Positions 25,037-34,058 of a DNA stretch of 64,000 nt are shown piece by piece (position 1 is the stretch's first letter; each line of letters starts with the position of its first letter). The translations under genes and the position numbers were made by a program. The notes beneath the pieces are model-generated. The model saw nothing but the letters and a program-made list of their open reading frames with translations, had not been told where the DNA came from and searched no databases. Where the stretch lies: assembly GCF_018137945.1 (NCBI RefSeq), contig NZ_CP073089.1, positions 3,410,001-3,474,000 of the forward strand. Direction: 5' to 3'. This stretch comes from Brevibacterium sp. W7.2. Lineage in GTDB: Bacteria; Actinomycetota; Actinomycetes; Actinomycetales; Brevibacteriaceae.

Positions 25037-26200
25037 CTAGCTCAGGCGGTCGGCGAGCCAGTCGGCGACCGCGGCGGTGCGTGCTTCGCTGTCGTTGTAG
25101 ATCGTGTGGTCCCCGGCCGGCCATTCGAGGAGGGTCGAGTCCTCGCTCGCCTTCAGGAACGGCGTCTGGTCCTCCCGGTCGACAAGAGGGTCGGCACCGC
25201 CGTGGATGACGAGGATCCCGCCGTTGACCCGGTCGGTTTCCGGGTCGAAGGCCAGGCGGGCGAAGTTCGCCTCGATCGCCGCCTCGTCGTCGGAGCCGAG
25301 CATCGCCGCCTGCTCCCGGAAGGTCTGGAACGGCAGCAGCGTCGGGGCGGCGAATCCCCCGTTGACGACGGTCGCGGTGATCCGATGGTCGGCCGCGGCC
25401 GTGATCGCGGCGAAGGTCCCGCCGAGGCTGTTGCCCCAGATCCCCACGGGCCGCCCCGTGAGCTCGGGGACGGCCTCGAGGGCGTCGACGAAACGCGAGA
25501 AGGCAGCGGGGACGTCGACGTCGAGGTGGATGCCGGAGACGAGCCGACTCTCCCCCTGACCGGGGCCTTCGGCCATGAGCGTGGCGATCCCCCGGTCGGC
25601 GAGCGCATCGGAGAGGCGGTAGTACGTCGCACCCCAGCCGCTCTGACCGCCGAAGACGATGACGCTCGCCCGCGCCTCGGCGGGCACGCGCAGCCAGCCG
25701 ACAAGGGAGCCCGAGGCGAACGGCACCTCGATGCGCTGCAGGTACGAGGCGGGGATCTGCGTGATCGCGGTCAGTGCCGCCCTGGCCCGAGAGTAGAGCG
25801 CGGACTTCCGGTCGCCGTCGGGCAGCGGCATCTGCGCGAAGAGGAAGTCGGCGACCGCGGCCCGGTAGGCGTCGATCGCGGTGCGGGAGCGGCCCTCGCC
25901 GGCGGCCGCCTCGGCGCGGAGCACCTGCGCCTCGCCGAGGCGCTCGGCCGCTTCGTCCCACCGCTGTCCCGAGTCGGTGGCGGCCTGCAGGCGCAGCACG
26001 TCACCGTGGACCATGCCGCCGTCGAGGAGCCGCTGGGCGGGCATGGCCCGCCAGTGCGCGTCGAGCTCCTTGCGCAGCTCAGCGCTTGGCTGGTCTGCGC
26101 CGTGCCGCTCGCCGCCGTGTTCGTCGGGAGCGTGTGCCGCGAACGTGCACACATCGGGTCGGCGCCACACCCCGCTGCTCGGATGGTCGGCTCGCGTCAT
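25037..26200 (-). CDS. Alpha/beta hydrolase with helical N-terminal domain (C-C hydrolase or esterase)
   Basis: A 387-residue hydrolase of the FrsA/DUF1100-like type, similar in plan to the C-C bond hydrolase of nicotine breakdown: about 130 helical N-terminal residues, then the alpha/beta core. Nucleophile serine in GIWGNSLGGTF, acid in IHGGADPLVD, histidine in WPAGDHTIYND; oxyanion region VIVFGGQSGWG. The start overlaps the stop of the upstream flavin monooxygenase (ATGA), so both are in one operon. The pair suggests ring hydroxylation followed by hydrolytic cleavage of a side chain or ring product; substrate unknown. Only 18 bases separate its stop from the kdp control region. Confidence 0.83.
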   Translation of the reverse strand: MTRADHPSSGVWRRPDVCTFAAHAPDEHGGERHGADQPSAELRKELDAHWRAMPAQRLLDGGMVHGDVLRLQAATDSGQRWDEAAERLGEAQVLRAEAAAGEGRSRTAIDAYRAAVADFLFAQMPLPDGDRKSALYSRARAALTAITQIPASYLQRIEVPFASGSLVGWLRVPAEARASVIVFGGQSGWGATYYRLSDALADRGIATLMAEGPGQGESRLVSGIHLDVDVPAAFSRFVDALEAVPELTGRPVGIWGNSLGGTFAAITAAADHRITATVVNGGFAAPTLLPFQTFREQAAMLGSDDEAAIEANFARLAFDPETDRVNGGILVIHGGADPLVDREDQTPFLKASEDSTLLEWPAGDHTIYNDSEARTAAVADWLADRLS

Positions 26201-27858
26201 CGCACCCCCACCTCGGCGAGTGACGAACGCGACGCCGCCGCATCCTGCCCACCCGAGCGCAGCTGGGCGATCATGTCGTCGACGAGGGCCGGCGCATCGG
26301 CCATCGCCCCGGTGCCGAAGACGACGAAGTCGGGGCGGGCGATGAACACCTCTGAGTCCGTCGAGGCGAAGTAGTCGCGGTACGTGCCGTCGACATCGGT
26401 CACCGACCACGGGGTGCCCGGCGCGGTCGAGACCACGGCGGCCCCCACCTCGGCGAGGCGGTCGAACTGCTCCGCCGACAGCACGGTCGCGGGATCACCC
26501 GAGGTCACGAGGTGGAGGCCGTTGCCGATGATGTCGTCGAAGAGCGCCGTGGCACCGTCCTTGGCGATCCTGCCCTGCGGGGAGAGGGTGCCGGCATACG
26601 GCTGCTCACCGCGGGCGAGGTACCCGGACTCGATCGTCGGGAACGGCGGCGCATCGAGCGTCTCACCGGCGAAGAACGCCTCATCGCGGGCCTTCGCGGC
26701 ATCGACGTCGAGCATGTTCGCGATCTTACCCAGCGCGATGCTTCCGGCCTGGATCGCGGCGACGTGGGGGCGACGCTCCTCCTCGTACGTGTCGAGGAAG
26801 GCCTCGTCGGCGTGCCCGCGGAGGACGAGGTCGAGCTTCCACGCGAGCGTGAGCCCGTCGCGCATGCCCGAGCACGCGCCCTGCCCCATGTAGGGCGGCA
26901 TCGTGTGGGCGGCATCCCCGATGAGGAAGGCCCGGCCGTCGCGCCACCGGTGCGCGGTGCGGGCGGAGAACACGTAGACGATGTGCCGGAGGATGCGCAC
27001 GTCCTCGGGACCGAGGTCATGGCGTTCGCGGAACCACTTCCACGCATGCTCCTCGGTCAGCGCCTCCTCCGGGTTCTCACCGGGCAGGACGGCGACCTCG
27101 AAGCGCTGCCGCCCGGGCCCGATGGGCATGGACATGTTCGGGCGCAGGGGGTCGCAGAACTGGGTGCTCACGTCGAAGCGCTCGGGCAGATCGCGCACCT
27201 TCTCGGTGTCGAGGTTGAGCCACACGTCGTTGCATTCGAGGTCGTCGCGGTCGATGCCGAGCGCCGTGCGCACGAAGCTGTTCGCCCCGTCGGCGCCGAC
27301 GATGTACTTCGCGCGGATGATCAGGTCGTCCTCACCGTGGTCGGCTGCGGTCTCATCGTCCCGCGACCACGGGCGCACGCGCAGGGTCACGCCGTCGGCG
27401 TCCTGGCTTAAGTCGATGCCCTTGAACCCCTGGAGGACGTCGACGTTGTCGCGGGTGCGGACGTCGGCGTCGATCGCGTCCTCGATGTCGGGCTGGTACA
27501 TCGTGTAGTGCGCCGCGAAGCCCGAGGACTCCCCCGACCAGTCGACGGTGAGCAGCTTCTCGCCCGCGCCGTTGCGCCAGACGTATTCGTCGGCCGGGGC
27601 GGATCCCTTGAGCGCGACCTCGACGTCGCCGACGTTCTGGATGATGCGCGCGACCTCCCCGTCGATGTGGTTGAGCCGCGGGAGCCCGTAGAGGGTCTTC
27701 CAGCGTTCGATGACGACGACGCGGTGGCCGCGCCGGCCCAACGCCGAGGCGAGGACGAGTCCCGAGGGACCGTAGCCGACGACGGCGACGTCATAGGTCG
27801 TCGACGCGGCCGCCTCGGTGGGATCGCTTCCGACGGTGCGCTGATCGGTGGTGCTCAT
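26197..27858 (-). CDS. FAD-dependent aromatic hydroxylase (MhpA/PheA-type monooxygenase)
   Basis: A 553-residue class A flavin monooxygenase. FAD motif VVGYGPSGLVLASALGRRGHR near residue 28, the DG motif YIVGADGANSFVR and the GD motif AFLIGDAAHTMPPYMGQGA are intact. It is closest in plan to 3-(3-hydroxyphenyl)propionate hydroxylase (MhpA) and resorcinol/phenol-type enzymes: NAD(P)H-dependent ring hydroxylation. Start at 27858 with GAAGGAG upstream; longer frames are antisense of the AraC gene. It leads an operon with the hydrolase, divergent from an AraC-type regulator that probably controls it. Confidence 0.88.
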   Translation of the reverse strand: MSTTDQRTVGSDPTEAAASTTYDVAVVGYGPSGLVLASALGRRGHRVVVIERWKTLYGLPRLNHIDGEVARIIQNVGDVEVALKGSAPADEYVWRNGAGEKLLTVDWSGESSGFAAHYTMYQPDIEDAIDADVRTRDNVDVLQGFKGIDLSQDADGVTLRVRPWSRDDETAADHGEDDLIIRAKYIVGADGANSFVRTALGIDRDDLECNDVWLNLDTEKVRDLPERFDVSTQFCDPLRPNMSMPIGPGRQRFEVAVLPGENPEEALTEEHAWKWFRERHDLGPEDVRILRHIVYVFSARTAHRWRDGRAFLIGDAAHTMPPYMGQGACSGMRDGLTLAWKLDLVLRGHADEAFLDTYEEERRPHVAAIQAGSIALGKIANMLDVDAAKARDEAFFAGETLDAPPFPTIESGYLARGEQPYAGTLSPQGRIAKDGATALFDDIIGNGLHLVTSGDPATVLSAEQFDRLAEVGAAVVSTAPGTPWSVTDVDGTYRDYFASTDSEVFIARPDFVVFGTGAMADAPALVDDMIAQLRSGGQDAAASRSSLAEVGVR

Positions 27859-27945
27859 GGGCACTCCTTCGTGTCTGACATGGCAGGTTCTCTCTAGAAC
27901 CGTGTCCTCACGATAGGAATCCCTCACGCCCCCGACGACACGATG

Positions 27946-27973
27946 TGCGACACCGCTGTCCGATCTGCGACAC
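27946..27973 (-). promoter_or_regulatory. Candidate AraC-family binding site (direct repeat)
   Basis: TGCGACAC occurs at 27946-27953 and 27966-27973, 20 bases apart, each followed by CTGT, in the gap between the monooxygenase and the AraC gene. Direct half-sites about two helical turns apart suit AraC-family activators. Confidence 0.5.
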
Positions 27974-28017
27974 GAATCTGTGAGCTGCGCAACACCCGCG
28001 CGGTAATATCGGGGACC

Positions 28018-28962
28018 ATGACCGGGGTGACCAAGCCTGCAGGCGTCGGGGAGTTCGAACGCGACGTCGGTCGTTCGCTGAGCCCGCACCGGCTGCTCGG
28101 CGTCGACGAGGGCTCCTTCGCGCCCGAAGTCTGGAAGCTCGACCTTGAACGGCTGCGGATCCTCCAGTTCTCCCTCGGCACCGAGGTCAGGGTCGACCTG
28201 CCCGAACACGAGGACTACCTCGGCTTCCTCATCGCCCGCCGAGGCAGTGCCCGCGTCGACATCGGATCCGACTCGATCCCCGTCGCCCCCGCCTCGAGTG
28301 CCGCGATCCTCCTCCCCGGCGCCCGGGTGCGGATGCCCCTGGGCGCCGAGTACGACCAGATCCACCTGCGCGTCGACCCCGCGGTGCTGCGCGCCCACAG
28401 CCAGTCCGTGCTCGGTCGCGCGGCACCTCCGTCGCCCCGCTTCCGCAGCCACTCCCTGCCTTTGGGCCCGGGGTTCGGCGCGTGGCTCGGGGTCCTCCAG
28501 GGACTCGTGTCCGGTGGCCGTGCCGGCGGTGACATGCCTGAGCTGATGACGAAATCCGTCGAGGACCTCCTCCTCACCCAGCTCGTCCTCGGCCACCCCG
28601 ACCTCGGGCTTGCGGAGGACTCCGCGGCGAGCGCGGGTCCGGCGACGACGAAGCGGGTGCGGCTGGCCCTCGATCACATCGCCGACCACCTCGGCGAACC
28701 GCTGACCGTGACCGACATCGCCGAGGCGGCCGGCCTGAGCGTGCGCACCCTGCAACGGGCATTCCGCGAACAGCTCGGCACCTCCCCGCTCGACCATGTG
28801 CAGCAGGAGCGTCTCCATGCGGCACGGGCGGACATCCTCGCCGGGGAGGAGCCGATCAGCGACATCGCGTTCCGGTGGGGCTTCTCGCATCCCTCCCGCT
28901 TCGCCGCCGCCTACCGGCGCGTCTTCGGCGAACAGCCCTCGCAGACCCGCGCCGGGCGGTGA
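28018..28962 (+). CDS. AraC-family transcriptional regulator (XylS-like architecture)
   Basis: A 314-residue regulator with an N-terminal AraC-binding-2-type cupin-like domain and a C-terminal double helix-turn-helix: LTVTDIAEAAGLSVRTLQRAFREQLGTSP and ISDIAFRWGFSHPSRFAAAYRRVFGEQP. The start is ATG 28018: TAATAT at 28004-28009 lies eight bases upstream and no Shine-Dalgarno is visible, so it is probably leaderless; an in-frame ATG at 27943 would lie over the direct repeats. Likely activates the divergent monooxygenase-hydrolase operon in response to an aromatic compound. It ends two bases before the convergent flavoprotein gene. Confidence 0.87.
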   Translation: MTGVTKPAGVGEFERDVGRSLSPHRLLGVDEGSFAPEVWKLDLERLRILQFSLGTEVRVDLPEHEDYLGFLIARRGSARVDIGSDSIPVAPASSAAILLPGARVRMPLGAEYDQIHLRVDPAVLRAHSQSVLGRAAPPSPRFRSHSLPLGPGFGAWLGVLQGLVSGGRAGGDMPELMTKSVEDLLLTQLVLGHPDLGLAEDSAASAGPATTKRVRLALDHIADHLGEPLTVTDIAEAAGLSVRTLQRAFREQLGTSPLDHVQQERLHAARADILAGEEPISDIAFRWGFSHPSRFAAAYRRVFGEQPSQTRAGR

Positions 28963-28964
28963 CC

Positions 28965-30722
28965 TCACTCGACGAGCTTGCCCTCCTGGCTGATCTCACC
29001 GGTGTGCATGAGCTCGGCGACCTCGGGGTCGACGGCCGGGATCGTCTCCCGGACGACACCGGTCGACGGTGACCATACGAGATTGACCGTGAGCTCCGGA
29101 TCGAGCTCCGGGAAGTCGCTGCGGTTGTGGCAGCCGCGGGTCTCCCGGCGTTCGAGTGCCGATTCCAGGGTCGCCCGGGCCGCGAGCACCGAGGACTTGA
29201 GGTCGAAGGCGTGGGCGAGGTCGGAGAATCCGGCGATGTCAGGGTGGATGCCGACGCCGGCCATGCGCTCCTCGATCGCCGCGAGCTTCTCGAGTCCGGC
29301 CAGCAGACCGGCCTCGTCGCGGACGACGCCGGCGTGTTCGGTCATGAGGTTGCGGACCTCGCGCTGCAGGGCCCGGACGTTCTCCGCCCCATCGGAGGCG
29401 AGCAGGTCATCGATCTCAGCGCGCGCCTCGGCGAGGGACTCCTGGGACCGCACCTGCGCTTCGAGCTCATCGGAGTACGCGACGGCGGAGCGGCCGACGA
29501 TGCGACCGAAGACGAGGAGCTCGATGAGGGAGTTGCCGCCGAGGCGGTTGGCCCCGTGCAGACCGGACGAGGCCTCGCCGATGGCCCACAGTCCCTCGAC
29601 GTCGGTGCTGTGGTCGACGGGGTCGACCCACACCCCGCCCATCGAGTAGTGCGCGGTCGGGGCGATCTCGATCGGGCTCGTCGTGATGTCGAGCATCTGG
29701 GTCTCCATGAGCGTCTGGTAGACGCGCGGGAGCCGGGTCATGATCGTCTCGCGCGGCAGGTGGGAGACGTCGAGCCACACGCCGCCGTTCTCCGTCCCGC
29801 GGCCCTCGGCGATCTCCGTGTACGCGGCGAGCGCGACCCGGTCACGGGTCGAGAGCTCCATCCGTTCGGGGTCGTAGCGTTCCATGAACCTCTCGCCGAG
29901 GGCGTTGCGGAGGATGCCGCCCTCGCCGCGGGCGGCCTCGGAGACAAGGGTTCCGGCGGCGTTCTCGGGTTCGAGGATGCCCGAGGGGTGGAACTGGACG
30001 AGTTCGGCGTCGCGGAGACGGCCGCCGGCTTCGACGGCGAGGCGGAAGGAGTCGCCGGTGTTCTCATCCCGGCGCGAGGAGGTCCGCCGCCAGATCCGGT
30101 TGTGTCCGCCGGCGGCGAGGATGACGGCATCGGCGTGGATGCGGTACCGGGTGCCGTCGACGAGGTCGAAGCCGTAGGCGCCGAAGATCCGGCCGTCTGC
30201 GACGAGGAGCTTAGTGATGTAGACGGTGTCGAGGACGGGGATGTCGAGCTCTTCGGCGCGGTGGATGAGCGCGCGCTGGATCTCGAGTCCCGTGTAGTCC
30301 CCGGCGAAGGCGGTGCGCCGCCAGGTGTGGGCGCCGAAGAAGCGCTGGGAGATCCGCCCGTCCTCTTCGCGGGCGAAGTTCATGCCGTAGCGTTCGAGGT
30401 CGGCGATGCCCTGTTCGGCGCCCTGGGTGACGATCTCGACGGTGCGCGGGTTGGCGAGGTCGTAGGATTCCTTGATCGTATCGGCCGCGTGCTGCTGCCA
30501 CGAGTCCTCGGGGTCCATCGTCGACAGGGCGGCGTTGATTCCGCCTGCGGCGAGCGAGGTGTGCGCATCGGACTTCGGCCGTTTGCCCACGGCGATGACG
30601 TCGGCGCCCGATTCGGCGACCTCGATGGCCGCGCGGAGGCCGGAGCCGCCGGTGCCGATGACGAGCACCGAGGTCGACAGCGAGTGTTCTCTCTTTCGGG
30701 CATTGCCCTGTTCTCTGCTCAT
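28965..30722 (-). CDS. Fumarate reductase/succinate dehydrogenase-type flavoprotein
   Basis: A 585-residue FAD protein of the FrdA/SdhA/L-aspartate oxidase family. FAD motif VIGTGGSGLRAAIEVAESGAD, covalent-FAD-region HTSLAAGGINAAL, active-site segments QFHPSGI, RGEGGILRN and the HYSMGGVWVD loop, plus LWAIGEASSGLHGANRLGGNSL. No iron-sulfur or membrane subunit is next to it, so it is either a stand-alone oxidoreductase, an L-aspartate oxidase relative, or works with subunits elsewhere. Start 30722 (MSREQGNARK) is supported by TAACGT seven bases upstream, a leaderless arrangement. The divergent LysR gene probably regulates it. Confidence 0.85.
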   Translation of the reverse strand: MSREQGNARKREHSLSTSVLVIGTGGSGLRAAIEVAESGADVIAVGKRPKSDAHTSLAAGGINAALSTMDPEDSWQQHAADTIKESYDLANPRTVEIVTQGAEQGIADLERYGMNFAREEDGRISQRFFGAHTWRRTAFAGDYTGLEIQRALIHRAEELDIPVLDTVYITKLLVADGRIFGAYGFDLVDGTRYRIHADAVILAAGGHNRIWRRTSSRRDENTGDSFRLAVEAGGRLRDAELVQFHPSGILEPENAAGTLVSEAARGEGGILRNALGERFMERYDPERMELSTRDRVALAAYTEIAEGRGTENGGVWLDVSHLPRETIMTRLPRVYQTLMETQMLDITTSPIEIAPTAHYSMGGVWVDPVDHSTDVEGLWAIGEASSGLHGANRLGGNSLIELLVFGRIVGRSAVAYSDELEAQVRSQESLAEARAEIDDLLASDGAENVRALQREVRNLMTEHAGVVRDEAGLLAGLEKLAAIEERMAGVGIHPDIAGFSDLAHAFDLKSSVLAARATLESALERRETRGCHNRSDFPELDPELTVNLVWSPSTGVVRETIPAVDPEVAELMHTGEISQEGKLVE

Positions 30723-30756
30723 GCGTTCCACGTTAGGATTGCCTATTCGATACGTC

Positions 30757-30795
30757 CAATGCATTGTTTGACTCAACACGATAGCGATACGCTAT
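30757..30795. promoter_or_regulatory. Palindromes in the divergent flavoprotein/LysR promoter
   Basis: CAATGCATTG (30757-30766) is a perfect palindrome, and ATAGCG-ATA-CGCTAT (30781-30795) overlaps the probable LysR -10 box TACGCT. Such dyads suit a LysR protein binding its own promoter and the divergent target. Confidence 0.5.
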
Positions 30796-30799
30796 TGCT

Positions 30800-31735
30800 A
30801 TGAATCTCGAACAGCTCGCGAGCTTCGTCGAGGTCGCCGACACCGGGCACTTCACGAAGGCCGCCGCGACCCTCCACCTCGCCCAACCGTCCCTGTCCCG
30901 GCAGATCTCGACGCTGGAGAAGGAGCTCGGTGCCGAGCTCTTCCACCGCGCCCGCGGTCACATCACGCTCACCGCGGCCGGGGCTGCCCTGCTGCCGACC
31001 GCGCGAAGGATGCTCGCCGACGCCGAGGCGATCCGCCTCGACATGGACGAGCTCGCCGGTCTGCGTCAGGGCCGGGTCCGCCTCGGCGCGACCCCGACGC
31101 TGTGCGTGAGCCTCGTCGCCGAGGCGCTCAGCCGGTTCCATGCCGAGCATCCCGGGATCGAGCTCGAGGTCGTGGAGAAGGGCTCGCGCGAACTCGTCGA
31201 GGCCCTCGGCGCCGGGCAGCTCGACCTCGCGCTCATCACCCGCACCGTCGACCTCGGCGCGCAGACACCCAGGCTGCAGATGCAGGAGGTCCTCCGCGAG
31301 GACCTCGTCGTCATCACCGCCTGCGATGACGGGGACGATGGGGACACGATCACCCTCGCCGAGGTAGCCGCCCGTCCGCAGGTCGTCTTCCATCACGGGT
31401 ACGACCTCCGGGAGGCCACCTCGGCGGCATTCGAGGCGGCGGGACTGACCCCCGATGTCGTCGTCGCAGGCGTCGAGATGGATGCGGCGATCCGGTTCGT
31501 CGAACGCGGACTCGGGCTCGCGATCGTCCCGGCCATGGTCCTCGTCGACCGGCCCCGCCTGCGGTCGATCCGCCTCGTCGATCCCGGTCTCTCCCGCATC
31601 GTCAGCCTCGCCTCCCGCGCGGACGTCCGGCCCACGGCGGCCGCCTCGGCGATGGAGAGGACGGTGCTGAGCACGGCACGGGCACTGACCGCCGCTGATT
31701 CCGAGCTCGCCCGGTACGTGCGGATGGAGGTCTAG
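30800..31735 (+). CDS. LysR-family transcriptional regulator
   Basis: A 311-residue LysR protein. The N-terminal helix-turn-helix is LEQLASFVEVADTGHFTKAAATLHLAQPSLSRQISTLEKELG; the effector domain follows from about residue 90 (VRLGATPTLCVSLVAEALSRFH, LDLALITR, VERGLGLAIVPAMV). TACGCT at 30788-30793 lies six bases before the ATG, so the transcript appears leaderless. Likely regulates the divergent FAD flavoprotein; inducer unknown. Confidence 0.9.
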   Translation: MNLEQLASFVEVADTGHFTKAAATLHLAQPSLSRQISTLEKELGAELFHRARGHITLTAAGAALLPTARRMLADAEAIRLDMDELAGLRQGRVRLGATPTLCVSLVAEALSRFHAEHPGIELEVVEKGSRELVEALGAGQLDLALITRTVDLGAQTPRLQMQEVLREDLVVITACDDGDDGDTITLAEVAARPQVVFHHGYDLREATSAAFEAAGLTPDVVVAGVEMDAAIRFVERGLGLAIVPAMVLVDRPRLRSIRLVDPGLSRIVSLASRADVRPTAAASAMERTVLSTARALTAADSELARYVRMEV

Positions 31736-31849
31736 GGCTTCTCCACCCGGATCTCCACCCGCGGGTGGTTCGCGTGGGCGGCGGCGCGGCGAAGGATGGG
31801 GGCAGTGGATCGCACCGGGCGATCCCGTCGCCCGTCTGGAGGCCCAGTC

Positions 31850-32374
31850 ATGAATCTCTCCACCGTCCCCTGGATGTCGATCGTCGATGTCCTCCTCATC
31901 GCAGTGGTGCTCGCTCTCATCCTCTTCCGTCAGCTCAGCTGGCGCAGCGCCGCGAGGATGACGCGCATCGCCGTGGTCGTCATCATCATCGGAGTAGCAA
32001 GTCTGCCGCTCCAGCTGCAGGGCAGCAAAGCCTCGCTGGTCTCGGCGATGCTCGTCATCGCGCTCACCGTCCTCGTCTCGCTGGCCGGCGGATGGGTCAT
32101 GGGCAGGCTCTCCGCGGTCGAGACGGATGCCGCAGGCCAGGTCCGGGTCCGGGGAGGCTGGCTCGGGGTCGGCCTGTGGATCGGCTTCATCATCGTTCGG
32201 ATCGGCATGAACGTGGGGATCGCCGCCCTGATCTCACCTCAGCTCGTCTCGGTCACGGGCCTGTTCCTCATCTCGCTCGGCCTCGCCCGTCTTACGAGCA
32301 CCCAGATCGCCGTCCAGCGGGCGCACTCGGGCCTCACGCACACCGTTCCCGCTGCCGCCCAGAGCGGGCAGTGA
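31850..32374 (+). CDS. Integral membrane protein of unknown function
   Basis: A 174-residue protein with about five hydrophobic helices (around 9-27, 39-57, 64-84, 104-124, 128-146) and a polar C-terminus. The pattern resembles DUF1453/CcdC-like membrane proteins, but I do not recognise a defining motif. GGAGG at 31837-31841 precedes the ATG at 31850; an upstream in-frame ATG at 31796 has no ribosome site. It lies 76 bases ahead of a two-component pair whose kinase has its own promoter. Confidence 0.7.
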   Translation: MNLSTVPWMSIVDVLLIAVVLALILFRQLSWRSAARMTRIAVVVIIIGVASLPLQLQGSKASLVSAMLVIALTVLVSLAGGWVMGRLSAVETDAAGQVRVRGGWLGVGLWIGFIIVRIGMNVGIAALISPQLVSVTGLFLISLGLARLTSTQIAVQRAHSGLTHTVPAAAQSGQ

Positions 32375-32450
32375 CCCCGCTGATCCCGAGCCGGTCGACA
32401 TGATCGTCAGTGGAGACTCGGACGCACCGGGGTGCGGTATGATCGCCGCC

Positions 32451-34058
32451 ATGAAGCCGGATCCCTCCCGCCGTCACGACGTGCGCGGAGGCATCCGGCT
32501 TCGATCCCGCCAGGCGAAGGCGCTGACCTTCGGCCTCGGCATCGTGCTCGGCGTGTTCTTCGCCGTCAACTCCTGGCAGGTCACCGGACCCGCACTGCGC
32601 GCGGCGGCTCTCGCGGCGGTCGCCCTGTGGGTGGCGGAGATGTTCCTCGGGGCGCTCACCGACGACTACCGGGAGGCCTCGCCGAGGCAGCACACGACGG
32701 GCACCCTGCTCCTCGTCGTCTCCCAGGTCATGGCGTGTGCTCTGGCCTTCGCCCCCGAGACGACGATGGTGCCCCTGGCGATCGCGGGGCTCGTCCGACT
32801 CCTGCGCCGGTCCGACCGTTCGGTGATCCTCGTGACGCTGACCATCGTCGCCGACGTCTGCGGCCTGACGGTGTCGGCTCTCGTCGTGGGGGCGCCGACG
32901 GAGCTCGTGATCATCAATCTCCTCGTCGGCGCCGGGGTGGGGCTGCTCACCCGGTTGCGTGCCGGTCGCATCCAGTCCGAGAGGCAGGCGCGGGAGCTTC
33001 TCGAGGAACAGCTGACCCTGCAGAGGGAACGGGCGACGACGGCCGCCCTGACCGAACGCGCCCGGATCGCCCGCGATCTCCACGACGTGCTCGCGCACTC
33101 GTTGGGTGCGCTGACGCTCCAGCTCGATGCGGCCGCCGCTCTGGCGCAGGCCAGGCGCTGGGGCGAACTCGAGACCCGGATCGACCGGGCCCGCGGGCTG
33201 GCCGCCGAGGGCCTCGGCGAATCGCGCCGAGCCGTCGCGGCGCTCCGCGAAACGCCGCAGCAGGATCTGCTCGACGGCACCCGCGAACTGCTGCGCGCCC
33301 ACCGGGACAGCGGCGGTGAGGTTCAATCGACGCTGCCGGAGGGGCAGGGTGAGGCTGTGCCTGAAGGGCCGGCCGGGGCTGCGCCGAGTGGGCAGGACGG
33401 CGCTGTGCCGGACAGTCAGGCCAGGGCTCTCGAGCGGCTGAGCCCGTCGAGCACCGAGGCTCTGCTGCGCGCCGTCCAGGAGATGCTCACCAACGCCCGC
33501 CGTCATGCCCCCGGCCGACCGGTCACCCTCGAGGTACGGATCGACCGGGGACCATTCGGGCCCGGAGCTGATGGCCCGGCGGTTGAGGATGCCGGTGTTG
33601 GCGACGCTGGAGTCGAGGACGCCGAGGTTGGCGAAGCTGGGACCCGGGACGCTGGCGCCTCCGGGCCCGCCACGCGCGGGCACAGCATGAACGGTTCCGC
33701 AGCCGACATCGTCCCGGTCGTCCGCGTGACTGCCCGCAACCCCGTCGTCGGTGATTCGCCGACATTCCCAGCTCCCTCAGACTCCTCGATTCCCAGCGGT
33801 GCCACGACTATCACCGGCGTCTCGACCTCGCCCGTTGCCTCGACTCCGCCCGGTGCTGTCGCCGCCGCGACGAGCGGGCCCAACGGATTCGGGCTGCGCG
33901 GCATGCGGGAGCGCTGCGAGGCACTCGGCGGCGGAGCGCACGGACACCTCGTCGACGAACGGACCTTCGAGACCACCGCGTGGATCCCACTCACACCCTC
34001 GACTGCCGTGGACCCCGCTTCGCCCGATGCGTCCACCACCCAGGTGGGAGCCGAATGA
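32451..34058 (+). CDS. NarL-type sensor histidine kinase with expanded catalytic domain
   Basis: A 535-residue kinase: four to six N-terminal membrane helices (about 25-170), a HisKA_3 dimerisation domain with phosphoacceptor His211 in RIARDLHDVLAHSLGALTLQ, and a HATPase domain. The N-box is EMLTNARRHAPGRPV (Asn348) and the G-box NGFGLRGMRERC near 479. These boxes are about 130 residues apart instead of the usual 40-50: the gap is filled by repeats such as VEDAGVGDAGVEDAEVG and a Ser/Thr/Pro-rich stretch, and the usual DDGxG box is missing (VRVTARNP instead). Another low-complexity insert (GQGEAVPEGPAGAAP) lies before the N-box. TATGAT at 32438-32443 sits seven bases before the ATG (leaderless). 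Its stop overlaps the regulator start. Confidence 0.87.
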   Translation: MKPDPSRRHDVRGGIRLRSRQAKALTFGLGIVLGVFFAVNSWQVTGPALRAAALAAVALWVAEMFLGALTDDYREASPRQHTTGTLLLVVSQVMACALAFAPETTMVPLAIAGLVRLLRRSDRSVILVTLTIVADVCGLTVSALVVGAPTELVIINLLVGAGVGLLTRLRAGRIQSERQARELLEEQLTLQRERATTAALTERARIARDLHDVLAHSLGALTLQLDAAAALAQARRWGELETRIDRARGLAAEGLGESRRAVAALRETPQQDLLDGTRELLRAHRDSGGEVQSTLPEGQGEAVPEGPAGAAPSGQDGAVPDSQARALERLSPSSTEALLRAVQEMLTNARRHAPGRPVTLEVRIDRGPFGPGADGPAVEDAGVGDAGVEDAEVGEAGTRDAGASGPATRGHSMNGSAADIVPVVRVTARNPVVGDSPTFPAPSDSSIPSGATTITGVSTSPVASTPPGAVAAATSGPNGFGLRGMRERCEALGGGAHGHLVDERTFETTAWIPLTPSTAVDPASPDASTTQVGAE

